Shown here: piece by piece, positions 1-7,591 of the stretch | Layout: each line of letters starts with the position of its first letter | Numbering within the stretch: the stretch's first letter is position 1 | The notes under the pieces: generated by a model | Database searches by the model: none | Seen by the model: only the letters and a program-made list of their open reading frames with translations | What the model was told of the DNA's origin: nothing | From: UBA4951 sp963616935 | Lineage (GTDB): Bacteria > Bacillota_I > Bacilli_A > RFN20 > CAG-826 | Assembly: GCA_963616935.1 (NCBI GenBank) | Contig: CAVEMS010000010.1 | Span: 1-40,599 of the forward strand | DNA length: 40,599 nucleotides | Direction of reading: 5' to 3' | Program-made: the position numbers and the translations under genes

Positions 1-68
1 TACGCAAAAATAATGCTAGGGTACGCATTTTGTATCAAAATAGTATATCTTTGCCGTTTAAGCTATAT

Positions 69-98
69 AGGCCTGATGCAATAGTATCAGGCCTTTTT
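69..98 (+). terminator. Rho-independent terminator
   Basis: A perfect 9-bp stem (AGGCCTGAT at 69-77 against ATCAGGCCT at 86-94) with an 8-nt loop is followed by a short T run. It reads as a terminator only on the plus strand, so it probably ends a rightward transcript from outside the window. Confidence 0.75.
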
Positions 99-144
99 AA
101 ATGCGTTCCTATTATAAAATTCGGTGTTTATCTAGCAAAAGCAA

Positions 145-194
145 ACGTGTAAAGCGAAATGCCACAAATGTGTAAAGCAAAATACGACAAAATT
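145..194. repeat. Tandem pair of ~23-bp repeats, possible IS21-type end remnant
   Basis: Two imperfect copies begin GTGTAAAGC at 147 and 170, each followed by a variant of RAAATRCNACAAAAT. Repeated TGTAAA-type blocks are typical of IS21-family ends, but no transposase is visible in this window, so this is a family resemblance and not an identification. The rest of 99-520 shows no convincing gene. Confidence 0.3.
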
Positions 195-521
195 GTAAGG
201 TTATATATGATTGTTCAATTTCTTGGTGACCGCCACCGCTAGTGAGGGAAATTGGTTTGACTAGTGATTTGCAGATATTTTCTCATGAATCGCCCATAGA
301 AGAGAGTGTTTTGCATTATAAAAACAATTGCTCAAAAAGAGAATCTAAAAGGCAAATCGAAAGTTGTTGTTATGAAAGATACATATTGTTTGATCGAATT
401 GTCGGAATAATACTTTGTCGATTAACGGAATAATGGATGCATTTTGGCATGTTGTTATAATCTGTAGTTTTTTATTTTTTCCTTTTGAAAGTATAATCAA
501 ATCGAGAAAAGAGGAACTCAT

Positions 522-857
522 ATGAAATATTGTTCTCATTGCGGCAACGAACTAATGGATGAGGCCGCTTTCTGCCCGAAATGCGGCTGCCCAGTCGAAA
601 ACGCAAGCGTCAAAGCCGAAGTTGTCGACGATTCCAAAGACGCGCTTAGGCTCGTTGCTAAAGTGTTCATGGTCATTAGCTGCGTGAGCATCGGATGGTC
701 GCTTATACCGCTTATTTGGATGATTCCGATGACCGTAACATATTGGAAGGCGTGCGAACAAAAGAAAGATGTCAGTGTGGCTTTCAAAGTCTGCACTTTG
801 ATATTCGTCAATATGATTGCCGGCATCTTGATGCTTTGCGATTCGATAAACGATTAA
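522..857 (+). CDS. Zinc-ribbon membrane protein
   Basis: A 111-residue protein that starts with a zinc ribbon (Cys4, Cys7, Cys18 and Cys21 in C-x2-C...C-x2-C spacing, plus Cys23) of the zinc_ribbon_2/zf-ribbon_3 type. A variable linker follows, then two hydrophobic segments at about residues 44-68 and 86-104, so the ribbon probably sits on the cytoplasmic face of the membrane. The ATG has a good ribosome binding site, AGAGGAA, 7-8 nt upstream. Such proteins are common in Bacillota and usually have no assigned role; the ribbon may bind protein or nucleic acid. It is a monocistronic unit ahead of degV. Reading continues open in the same frame after the stop (see 858-1094). Confidence 0.75.
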   Translation: MKYCSHCGNELMDEAAFCPKCGCPVENASVKAEVVDDSKDALRLVAKVFMVISCVSIGWSLIPLIWMIPMTVTYWKACEQKKDVSVAFKVCTLIFVNMIAGILMLCDSIND

Positions 858-1094
858 CGGAACCATTTCATAAAACCGATTTTTTTCCAGAGATGTGCCA
901 CGAAAGCAACGTGGGAGAGTTTTCGTTTAGAGTCGTTAATCTTGGATAGAGGCAACGCTGATCCTGTCGTATTTGTCGATAATGCCCAAGACGAGCTTGC
1001 GCTGATTAGAAAAACTATCGATTTAAGCTTGTGTTTTATGCGTTCTAAGCGACATGCAAGCAAATACGTTGATTTATCTAGTAATGAAAACTAA
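858..1094 (+). pseudogene. Open reading segment without a start, possible gene remnant
   Basis: The frame of the zinc-ribbon gene reopens directly after its stop and stays open for about 78 codons to a TAA at 1092-1094. The C-terminal part has protein-like composition (for example DNAQDELALIRKTIDLSL). There is no ATG near its beginning; the only plausible starts are non-ATG codons such as TTG at 942, without a convincing ribosome binding site. It may be the tail of a decayed gene or chance. No family is recognised. Confidence 0.25.
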
Positions 1095-1097
1095 TAT
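1069..1097 (+). promoter_or_regulatory. Probable degV promoter
   Basis: TTGATT at 1069-1074 and TAATAT at 1092-1097 are separated by 17 bp. The predicted transcript start near 1104 leaves a leader of about 45 nt containing the degV ribosome binding site. Confidence 0.45.
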
Positions 1098-1148
1098 ATG
1101 TAGTGTCAAAAATTAATAAATCGTTTTTTGACATCTCGGAGGAGCATT

Positions 1149-2066
1149 ATGAGTGTGAAAATATATGTCGATGCGGCAAGCAATCTCTTCAAAGACGTAT
1201 TGAAGAAAAGGAATTCTTCGATCGTCGTTATGCCGATGTCGCTAAAAATAGATGAGAAAGAGTATCTTTGCTATAGCGACGAAATCGACGTTCCCTCGAT
1301 ATCGAAGGATTTCTATGGCAAGATGAAGGAAGGGGCCAAGCCGAAGACTTCGTTGATAAATCCCTCGATTTTCGCCGATGTCGCGAAAAAGGAAATCGAA
1401 AGAGGAAATGAAGTCGTTTTCGTCACTTTGGCAAGCGGGATTTCTGGCACTTATCAAAGCGCATCGTTGGCCGCAGGGGAAGTAAACGACGAATACGGAA
1501 GAGAAGTGGTTAAGGTAATCGATTCCAAAACGGCGGGATTCGGCGAAGGGATGGTGGCCCTTAAAGCGGAGCAATACGCATCCGAAGGGCTATCACTTGA
1601 GGAGGTGACGCAAAAGACGGAGGAATACGTTAAAAAAGTCAGAAGCGAATTCACCGTCGATAACATCAAATACCTTGCCAATACCGGGCGCGTTTCTAAT
1701 TTCACCGCTGTTTTGGCTAATGTTTTGATGATTAAGCCCCTCTTATATGGAAGCGATATGGCGAAAATCGTCGTCACTTCGAAAGTCCATGGAAGGAAGA
1801 ACGCGATCAAGGCCCTTGCCACGCAAGTGCTAGATAACATCGCCGACAAAGATAGTTTGGTTTATGTCGCCCATTGCGATTGCCTTAGCGATGCGGAAGA
1901 GCTAAAGAAGAGATTGAATGATGGTGGAGTAAATAACATCGAAACCTATTATTATGATTTGGTCACGGGATCGCACGTCGGCCCAGGTACGGTGGCCGTC
2001 TTCTATGAAGGGCATAATAGAGCGATAGAACATAAATCGCTGATATCCAAAGTTTTGAAGAAATAG
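1149..2066 (+). CDS. DegV family fatty-acid-binding protein
   Basis: A 305-residue cytosolic protein of the DegV family, which binds a fatty acid and in Gram-positive bacteria can hand it to the FakA kinase (FakB role). Family landmarks are an early VDAASN motif (residues 7-12), a TSLINP segment (67-72) at the lipid-head pocket, LASGISGTYQSA (94-105), a YLANTGRVS segment and a C-terminal GSHVGPGTV. The length is normal. The ATG at 1149 is preferred over an upstream in-frame codon at 1128 because GGAGG lies just before it. No fakA gene is adjacent, so the FakB role is inferred from family alone. Confidence 0.9.
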   Translation: MSVKIYVDAASNLFKDVLKKRNSSIVVMPMSLKIDEKEYLCYSDEIDVPSISKDFYGKMKEGAKPKTSLINPSIFADVAKKEIERGNEVVFVTLASGISGTYQSASLAAGEVNDEYGREVVKVIDSKTAGFGEGMVALKAEQYASEGLSLEEVTQKTEEYVKKVRSEFTVDNIKYLANTGRVSNFTAVLANVLMIKPLLYGSDMAKIVVTSKVHGRKNAIKALATQVLDNIADKDSLVYVAHCDCLSDAEELKKRLNDGGVNNIETYYYDLVTGSHVGPGTVAVFYEGHNRAIEHKSLISKVLKK

Positions 2067-2071
2067 CGATT

Positions 2072-2100
2072 TTGCTATTCTCTCTCCGTTTGGCTATAAT
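2072..2100 (+). promoter_or_regulatory. Promoter abutting the add start codon (leaderless)
   Basis: TTGCTA (2072-2077), a 17-bp spacer and a perfect TATAAT (2095-2100) lie directly upstream of the ATG at 2107. Only 6 nt separate the -10 box from the ATG, so transcription should begin at or within a base or two of the start codon. No Shine-Dalgarno sequence is present. Confidence 0.7.
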
Positions 2101-2106
2101 TTCGGC

Positions 2107-3096
2107 ATGGTTGATTTGCATTTGCATTTGGATGGCTCTTTAACGCGCGAAGAGCTCGTCATATTGGCGATGATGTCCGGGGAGAGCGTCGAAGAGGCCA
2201 AGAAAGCGCGTATTTCGGTCGATTCATCATGCAAATCATTGAACGAATACTTGGAATGCTTTGAATATCCGTTAAGAGTGCTTCAGACGAAAGAATGCAT
2301 CGAGAAAGCGATCTATATGCTTATCGGAAGGCTATCTCGCGATGGCTTGCTATATGCCGAAATCCGTTTTGCGCCGCAGCTCCACACGAAAAAAGGGCTA
2401 TCGCAAAGGGAAGTCGTATTGGCTGCACTCAATGGATTAGAAAAAGCCAAAAACGATTATCTCTTTCCTGCTCAGCTCATTTTATGCACGATGAGAGGAG
2501 AGGATAATCTAAAGGAAAATCTCCTTACGGTTGACGTTGCGAAAGAGTTCTTGAAAAAAGGTGTTTGCGCGCTTGATTTGGCCGGCGCCGAAGGCTTATA
2601 CGAAACATCGCTTTTCGAACCGGTTTTCCAAAAGGCGAACGAGCTTGATGTCCCTTTTACCATTCACGCAGGCGAAGCCGATGGGCCGAAATCGATTTGG
2701 TCGGCCGTCAAGATGGGAGCTAAGCGAATCGGCCATGGCGTTAGAGCGATCGAGGACCCTCTTTTGATGTCGTTCCTATCGATGAGCGGCATCGCTTTGG
2801 AATTATGCCCGACTAGCGAAACGGATACTAAAGCCATCGCCGATATAAGCGCATTGCCGATTGAGGAATTCCTAAGAAAAGGAATAAGGGTCACGCTAAA
2901 CACGGATGACATGACGGTTTCTAATATAACGCTTAAAGAAGAATACGAAAAAATCGCAAAAACCTTTCATTTCTCGGATGAAATTATGAAAAAGCTATGT
3001 ATAAACACCATCGAATCGGCGTTTTTGGATGGCGATCAAAAGGATTTCTTGAAGGAGCAGTTTGAAAAAACCTATGGAAGAAGAGAGAAAAACTAA
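2107..3096 (+). CDS. add: Adenosine deaminase
   Basis: A 329-residue zinc hydrolase that deaminates adenosine (or deoxyadenosine) to inosine in purine salvage. The amidohydrolase signature is complete: HLHLDG (His5, His7) for zinc, IHAGEADG with His187 and Glu190, the RIGHG His at 210, and NTDD (Asp267, Asp268). The length fits bacterial Add; the closely related adenine deaminase cannot be excluded by motif alone. The start is set by the promoter, whose -10 box lies 6 nt upstream with no ribosome binding site, suggesting leaderless translation. The 3' end overlaps the purine permease gene, linking deamination to base uptake. Confidence 0.9.
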   Translation: MVDLHLHLDGSLTREELVILAMMSGESVEEAKKARISVDSSCKSLNEYLECFEYPLRVLQTKECIEKAIYMLIGRLSRDGLLYAEIRFAPQLHTKKGLSQREVVLAALNGLEKAKNDYLFPAQLILCTMRGEDNLKENLLTVDVAKEFLKKGVCALDLAGAEGLYETSLFEPVFQKANELDVPFTIHAGEADGPKSIWSAVKMGAKRIGHGVRAIEDPLLMSFLSMSGIALELCPTSETDTKAIADISALPIEEFLRKGIRVTLNTDDMTVSNITLKEEYEKIAKTFHFSDEIMKKLCINTIESAFLDGDQKDFLKEQFEKTYGRREKN

Positions 3097-4504
3097 CCGC
3101 TTTTTGGAATTCTTCAAATACAAGGAAAAAGGAGCAACCTTAAGCGGCGATCTCATTGGTGGCTTGGTCACCTTTTTGGCGATGTGCTATATTCTCCCCG
3201 TCAATAGCAGCATCCTTTCTAGCATGGGCATGGATGCGATGGGGGTCTTTGCTAGCACCGCGATTGTCTCGGCTCTCGTAACGATACTCATGGGCCTATT
3301 CGCCAATGCGCCGATCGCTTTAAGCGCAGGCATGGGACTCAATGCTTTCTTGGCTTATACGGTTTGCGGATCGCTAGGCTACTCATGGCAGGAATCGATG
3401 CTATTGCTTACGATCACCGGAATCGTCTTTTTTGCCTTTTCATTGACGCCGATTAGAAAGAAGATAATCGCCGCATTCCCAAAGGATCTTAAGTGCGTTA
3501 TTTCAGCGGGTCTAGGCGCTTTCATAGCCTTCGTCGGATTAAAGGGATCTGGTATCATCGCCGCCGATGGGAGCACTTTCGTTAAGCTCGGATCCTTATC
3601 TTCTCCAAGCGTCATTTTGGCGATTGTTGGAATCTTCGTCGTTTTGGCCTTGATGTTCATCAAAACGAAAAAAGGCCTTTTGTCTTCTTTGGCCGTTCCT
3701 ATATCGATGCTAGCGATTGCCGTTATCGGCTACATTATGCGTGTCGCGGGGGTTAACGATCCTAATCTTCCTGACGTCAATTTTCAGACCGGCTGGGGGA
3801 TTAACGGCTATCAAAACGTTTTCTTCTATGGCGTTTTATCGGAAGAGACCAGTTTCTCCGACGTCGGCAACATGCTCGTTAACGTTTTGTCGAAGCCTGG
3901 CACATACGCCGTCATTTTCTCTCTTATTTTCGTGAATTTATTCGATACGACTGCGACTTTGATGGCGGTCGGAAGGGATACCGGAGTCACCGATTCGAAT
4001 GGCGATTTGAAAAATAACCGCGCTATCGTAGCGGACGCCGTCGGAGCGCTTGTCTGCGCCCCACTAGGAACGGCGACGGTCACTTCCTTCGCCGAAAGCA
4101 CAGTTGGCGTCAAAAGCGGAGCCAGGACTGGCCTTGCTTCCTTATTGACGGGGTCGTTGTTCTTAATTTCGGCGTTTGTCTATCCCTTATTCCAGCTTTT
4201 CACCGCCTCATGCGTGAGCGCGGCTGCACTAGTATCGGTCGGAGCGCTTATCTTCGCTTCGAATTTGGGGGAGATAAATTGGAAGGAGCCAGAGATCTCT
4301 TTTTCTGCCTTCATCACGGTGATATTCATCGTCTTGACCTATTCCTTGACGAATGGAATCGGTTTCGGGTTATTCGCCTATATCATCATTTCTATCGCAA
4401 GAGGCAAGTGGAAGGGGATATCGTGGATCTTATACTTAGTCGCCATCTTCTATCTCGCTTCCTTCGCCGTCAACGAAATCGTTTCGACGATGGCCACCAA
4501 ATAA
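3062..4504 (+). CDS. NCS2 family purine permease (guanine/hypoxanthine type)
   Basis: A 480-residue polytopic membrane protein of the nucleobase:cation symporter-2 family, AzgA/PbuG/PbuO branch, importing hypoxanthine, guanine or adenine. Family features are the DLIGGLVTFLAMCYIL first helix, the ALSAGMGLNAFLAYTV segment, the NLFDTTATLMAVG helix and the FAESTVGVKSGARTGLASL motif. About 12-14 hydrophobic helices are visible. The start is uncertain: TTG at 3062 has AAGGAG 4 nt upstream, while ATG at 3074 is 16 nt from it; both lie inside the 3' end of add. The overlap suggests one transcript and translational coupling. No typical U-rich terminator follows on the plus strand. Confidence 0.88.
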   Translation: MKKPMEEERKTNRFLEFFKYKEKGATLSGDLIGGLVTFLAMCYILPVNSSILSSMGMDAMGVFASTAIVSALVTILMGLFANAPIALSAGMGLNAFLAYTVCGSLGYSWQESMLLLTITGIVFFAFSLTPIRKKIIAAFPKDLKCVISAGLGAFIAFVGLKGSGIIAADGSTFVKLGSLSSPSVILAIVGIFVVLALMFIKTKKGLLSSLAVPISMLAIAVIGYIMRVAGVNDPNLPDVNFQTGWGINGYQNVFFYGVLSEETSFSDVGNMLVNVLSKPGTYAVIFSLIFVNLFDTTATLMAVGRDTGVTDSNGDLKNNRAIVADAVGALVCAPLGTATVTSFAESTVGVKSGARTGLASLLTGSLFLISAFVYPLFQLFTASCVSAAALVSVGALIFASNLGEINWKEPEISFSAFITVIFIVLTYSLTNGIGFGLFAYIIISIARGKWKGISWILYLVAIFYLASFAVNEIVSTMATK

Positions 4505-4524
4505 AAAAGCGGCTTTTCGCCGCC
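4503..4524 (-). terminator. Terminator of the csoR-copA operon
   Basis: Read leftward, a GCGGC/GCCGC hairpin with a GAAAA loop is followed by six Ts. It begins immediately after the copA stop codon and overlaps the stop of the convergent permease gene. Confidence 0.75.
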
Positions 4525-4731
4525 TTAGATGATTTCGGTCACTTTGTATCCGGCGTCTTCGATTTTCTTTTTTGCGATTTCCGGATCGAATTGATCGGTC
4601 TCGAACGAAGCTTCCTTCTTCGTTAGATCGACTAGGACATTTCGATATCCTAGGCTTTCCAAAGCCTCTTTCACGTGCTTTACGCACATCGGGCACATCA
4701 TACCTTCGATATGCATGGTCACTTTGCTCAT
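4525..4731 (-). CDS. copZ: Internal in-frame CopZ-like copper chaperone start within copA
   Basis: The last 68 residues of CopA form a complete CopZ/Atx1-type heavy-metal domain with Cys-Pro-Met-Cys at its residues 13-16. The ATG at 4731 is preceded by a full AAAGGAGG (4740-4747 on the plus strand), 8 nt away, which is one of the best ribosome binding sites in the window yet lies inside the copA frame. The sequence therefore supports two products from one frame: a fused pump and a free 68-residue Cu(I) chaperone that would deliver copper to the pump or to CsoR. Whether the internal start is used cannot be told from DNA; it may be a relic of a once separate copZ joined by loss of a stop. Confidence 0.55.
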   Translation of the reverse strand: MSKVTMHIEGMMCPMCVKHVKEALESLGYRNVLVDLTKKEASFETDQFDPEIAKKKIEDAGYKVTEII

Positions 4732-7068
4732 TTTTCTCGCCTCCTTTCTTTTTCCGATTTGTTTATGCTTTTTGTCTAACGATAGCATATTGAGCCTTAA
4801 AGCGTTCAAAACGACGGTGACGCTAGATAGACTCATCGCAGCTGCGCCCATCCAAGGCTTTAAAGAGAAGAGCCCAAGCCCTGAGAAAGCGCCTGCCGCT
4901 ATCGGGATCATGATGAGGTTATAGAAGAAAGCCCAGAAAAGGTTTTCTTTGATGTTTCTAACCGTGAGGCGTGATAAATGGATGGCCTTGACGACATCCT
5001 TCAATTCATTTTTGGTAAGGACTAAGGAAGCGCTATCGATAGCGATATCGGTGCCAGCGCCGATAGCCATTCCGACATCGGCTTCGGATAAAGCCGGCGC
5101 GTCGTTTATGCCATCTCCGATCATCATCACTTTGCCCGTTTTCTTAAGCTCCTTTATTGCGCTTACCTTATCGCCTGGCAAAAGTTCATATCGGAAGTCT
5201 TCAATTTCCAATTCTTTTGCTATATGCGTAGCTGTTTTTTCGTTATCTCCTGTTAGCATCACAGGCGTATATCCTTCTTCTTTTAAGGTCGAAATCGTTT
5301 CTTTTGCGTCGTCTTTTAGTTCGTCTGAAATCGCAATAACTCCGCAAAACTCACTTCCTTTTGAAAAAAACAATGGGGTTTTGCCTTCTTTCGCCATTTC
5401 TTCGGAAAGGGAAACGCAATCTTTGTCGATTGTTGCGTTCTCCTCGATGAAGGAACGTTTTCCTCCCCGTAAAATCGTTTCTCCACTCTTTCCTTCGACG
5501 CCTTTTCCCGTTATCGATTTGAAGGAAGAAATCTCTAGGCTATCCATCCCCATTTCCTTGCTCTTATGGACGATTGCCTTGGCTAAGGGGTGCTCGCTTC
5601 CCATTTCTAATGAATAGGCGAGTTCAAGTAACTCTTTTTCGCTATGGCCCTTGGCGGGCAATATTGAGACGACGCTCATTTCGCCTTTCGTCAAAGTCCC
5701 GGTCTTGTCGAAGACGACGTAGCGGCATTTGCTCGCTTCTTCAAGCGCCTCGGCATTTTTATATAGGAGGCCGTTTTTGGCTCCTTTCCCAGAAGCCACC
5801 ATAACGGCGACTGGGGTCGCAAGCCCTAATGCGCATGGACAAGAGATCACCAATACCGATAACGCTCTTTCTAGCGCATAGCTTAAAGTGCCGTCATAGT
5901 GTTCCAAGGAAGAAACGAAATTCGTTCCGAAAATCATCCAGCAAATGAATATGACGAGCGCGATGGAGATTATCGCTGGAACGAAGAAAGAGGCCACTTT
6001 GTCTGCTATTTTGGCGATTTTCGGTTTTGAAGACGCAGTTTGCTCGACTAATTTCACTATCTTGTTCAAAGTCGTCTCTTCGCCGATTTCCCTCGCTTCG
6101 ACTTTTAATAAGCCGTCGATGTTCGTGGTTCCGCTATAGACCTTGGATCCTTTTTCCTTATAGACGGGTAGCGATTCGCCGGTTAATGAGCTTTCGTCGA
6201 CGCTTGCAAAACCATCGATTACAACGCCGTCGACTGGGAATCCTTCGCCTGGATGGACGACGATCATGTCGCCTTTTCTTATTTCCTCAGCCAATATCTT
6301 CGTCTCTTCGCCGTCTTTGATTATGGTTGCCTCTTTCGGAGCTAGGTTAAGCAAAGAGGAGATCGCGGAAGTGGTTTTTCCTTTGGAATACGCTTCGAGG
6401 GTTTTTCCAAGGAGCACGAAGGTAGGAACCATACCTGCGCTTTCGAAGGATAGGTTCATCGATAGATGCATGACGCGTTCCATCGAGCCGTCTATCGCCG
6501 AGGCATTCATCAGGAAGAGAATGACCAGGCTATATATGAAGGAAACGCCGGATCCTAAAGCGACCAAGCTATCCATGTTCGGAGACAAATGAAACAAGGC
6601 TTTGAAACCGGATATGTAGTAATGAAGGTTGATGACGATGATCAAGGAACTTAATACCAATTCCGTGAGGGCGAGATTCAAAAGGTTCTCACCTAGCGCT
6701 CCTAAAGGCCAAGAGAGCATCGCACCCATACCTATATAGAAAAGAGGTATCAATATGATGAAGGAAGGGATAAGACGGAATAAAAGTTTTTTGGCTTCAT
6801 CGCTATTCCCATATCCGTCTTTGGAGACTCTCTTTTTGGCGTTCTTCTCGCCATTCGCCATCGCTTTATAACCCGCTTTGGCGACGGATTTCTCAATTTT
6901 CTCAATATTGGCGGGGGAGATGAAGGAAACTTCCATCGAGTTCGTCAAAAGATTGACGCTCACGCTTTTGACGCCATCCACCGATTTGACGGCTTTTTCG
7001 ACATGCGACACGCAAGAGGCGCAACTCATTCCCTCGACTATGAAATGCTCATTTTCGATTTCTTTCAT
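4525..7068 (-). CDS. copA: Copper-exporting P1B-type ATPase with C-terminal CopZ-like domain
   Basis: An 847-residue P-type ATPase pumping Cu(I) out of the cytosol. In order: N-terminal heavy-metal domain with GMSCASC (13-19), membrane helices from about 95, TGES (296-299), the CPC ion site (410-412), the phosphorylated Asp in DKTGT (454-458), SEHPLA (491-496), GDGINDAP (651-658), and a last helix with MSLSSVTVVLNAL. CPC plus the terminal MxxSS motif fits the Cu(I) class. After a short basic linker a second heavy-metal domain with GMMCPMC follows (from residue 780), which is normally a separate CopZ protein. The ATG overlaps the csoR stop by 4 nt with GAGAGG upstream, so the genes are co-transcribed under CsoR. 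Confidence 0.95.
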   Translation of the reverse strand: MKEIENEHFIVEGMSCASCVSHVEKAVKSVDGVKSVSVNLLTNSMEVSFISPANIEKIEKSVAKAGYKAMANGEKNAKKRVSKDGYGNSDEAKKLLFRLIPSFIILIPLFYIGMGAMLSWPLGALGENLLNLALTELVLSSLIIVINLHYYISGFKALFHLSPNMDSLVALGSGVSFIYSLVILFLMNASAIDGSMERVMHLSMNLSFESAGMVPTFVLLGKTLEAYSKGKTTSAISSLLNLAPKEATIIKDGEETKILAEEIRKGDMIVVHPGEGFPVDGVVIDGFASVDESSLTGESLPVYKEKGSKVYSGTTNIDGLLKVEAREIGEETTLNKIVKLVEQTASSKPKIAKIADKVASFFVPAIISIALVIFICWMIFGTNFVSSLEHYDGTLSYALERALSVLVISCPCALGLATPVAVMVASGKGAKNGLLYKNAEALEEASKCRYVVFDKTGTLTKGEMSVVSILPAKGHSEKELLELAYSLEMGSEHPLAKAIVHKSKEMGMDSLEISSFKSITGKGVEGKSGETILRGGKRSFIEENATIDKDCVSLSEEMAKEGKTPLFFSKGSEFCGVIAISDELKDDAKETISTLKEEGYTPVMLTGDNEKTATHIAKELEIEDFRYELLPGDKVSAIKELKKTGKVMMIGDGINDAPALSEADVGMAIGAGTDIAIDSASLVLTKNELKDVVKAIHLSRLTVRNIKENLFWAFFYNLIMIPIAAGAFSGLGLFSLKPWMGAAAMSLSSVTVVLNALRLNMLSLDKKHKQIGKRKEARKMSKVTMHIEGMMCPMCVKHVKEALESLGYRNVLVDLTKKEASFETDQFDPEIAKKKIEDAGYKVTEII

Positions 7069-7376
7069 TTTAGCCTCTCCATGAGTTCGATCGTTTCGTC
7101 GATTATTTGGCCGTCGCCTTTGAGAAGCTCATCATGAACGCAAGTTCTCATATGCGTTTTCAAAATGATTTCGGCGACTTTCTCTAAGCCTTTTTTCGCA
7201 GCGGATATCTGTATGAGAACATCACCGCAATAACGATTTTCGTCTAACATTTTCTTGATGCCGTTAAGCTGCCCGATTATGCGATTCAAGCGAGTTTTCA
7301 ATGCTGTTAACTCTCTTTCGTTTCGCTTTTTTTCCTTTGGTTTGTTTTTACATGCACACGAATTTTCAGATTTCAT
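7065..7376 (-). CDS. csoR: Copper-sensing repressor CsoR
   Basis: A 103-residue all-helical DUF156 repressor. The Cu(I) ligands show the exact family spacing: Cys50, His75 and Cys79 (matching C-x24-H-x3-C), with the RLNRIIGQLNGI helix 1 motif. A Cys-rich N-terminal tail (Cys7, Cys9) is extra. The ATG at 7376 is chosen over upstream in-frame codons because the promoter -10 box (7384-7389) lies only 7 nt before it; a start further upstream would lie inside the promoter. Copper binding should release the operator at 7389-7405 and induce csoR-copA. It is the first gene of the operon and overlaps copA by 4 nt. Confidence 0.92.
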   Translation of the reverse strand: MKSENSCACKNKPKEKKRNERELTALKTRLNRIIGQLNGIKKMLDENRYCGDVLIQISAAKKGLEKVAEIILKTHMRTCVHDELLKGDGQIIDETIELMERLK

Positions 7377-7383
7377 GAGAAAT

Positions 7384-7412
7384 ATCATATACCTACAGGG
7401 GGTATAAAGCAA
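7384..7412 (-). promoter_or_regulatory. csoR-copA promoter with CsoR operator in the spacer
   Basis: On the minus strand TTGCTT (7407-7412) and TATGAT (7384-7389) are 17 bp apart. The spacer is almost entirely a near-palindrome (7389-7405, ATACCTACAGGGGGTAT on the plus strand) that matches the GC-core CsoR operator type. Repressor bound here would exclude RNA polymerase. The -10 box is 7 nt from the csoR ATG, so the mRNA should be leaderless. Confidence 0.75.
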
Positions 7413-7591
7413 AAAGAAATGAATAAATATTCTCGATGAGTTATGTATTGAATTAGTAAAAAAATACCAAAATTATTAAAATTATTTCATTTTTAAAATA
7501 ATTATAACGACATATCCGTAAAAAAATTACAAAATGTGTTGACATTATATATTTGTGTATTATTCCACAATCGAAAGGACGACTGATTGTT

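Noticed and set aside
242..433. 63-codon plus-strand ORF
   Set aside because: GTG start without a ribosome binding site, unconvincing composition and no recognisable motif.
4949..5617. 222-codon plus-strand ORF opposite copA
   Set aside because: Shadow of the P-type ATPase, whose catalytic motifs are all on the other strand.
7539..7563. TTGACA followed by TATTAT ahead of the AAA ATPase
   Set aside because: The spacer is only 13 bp, too short for a normal promoter, and no better pair was found.
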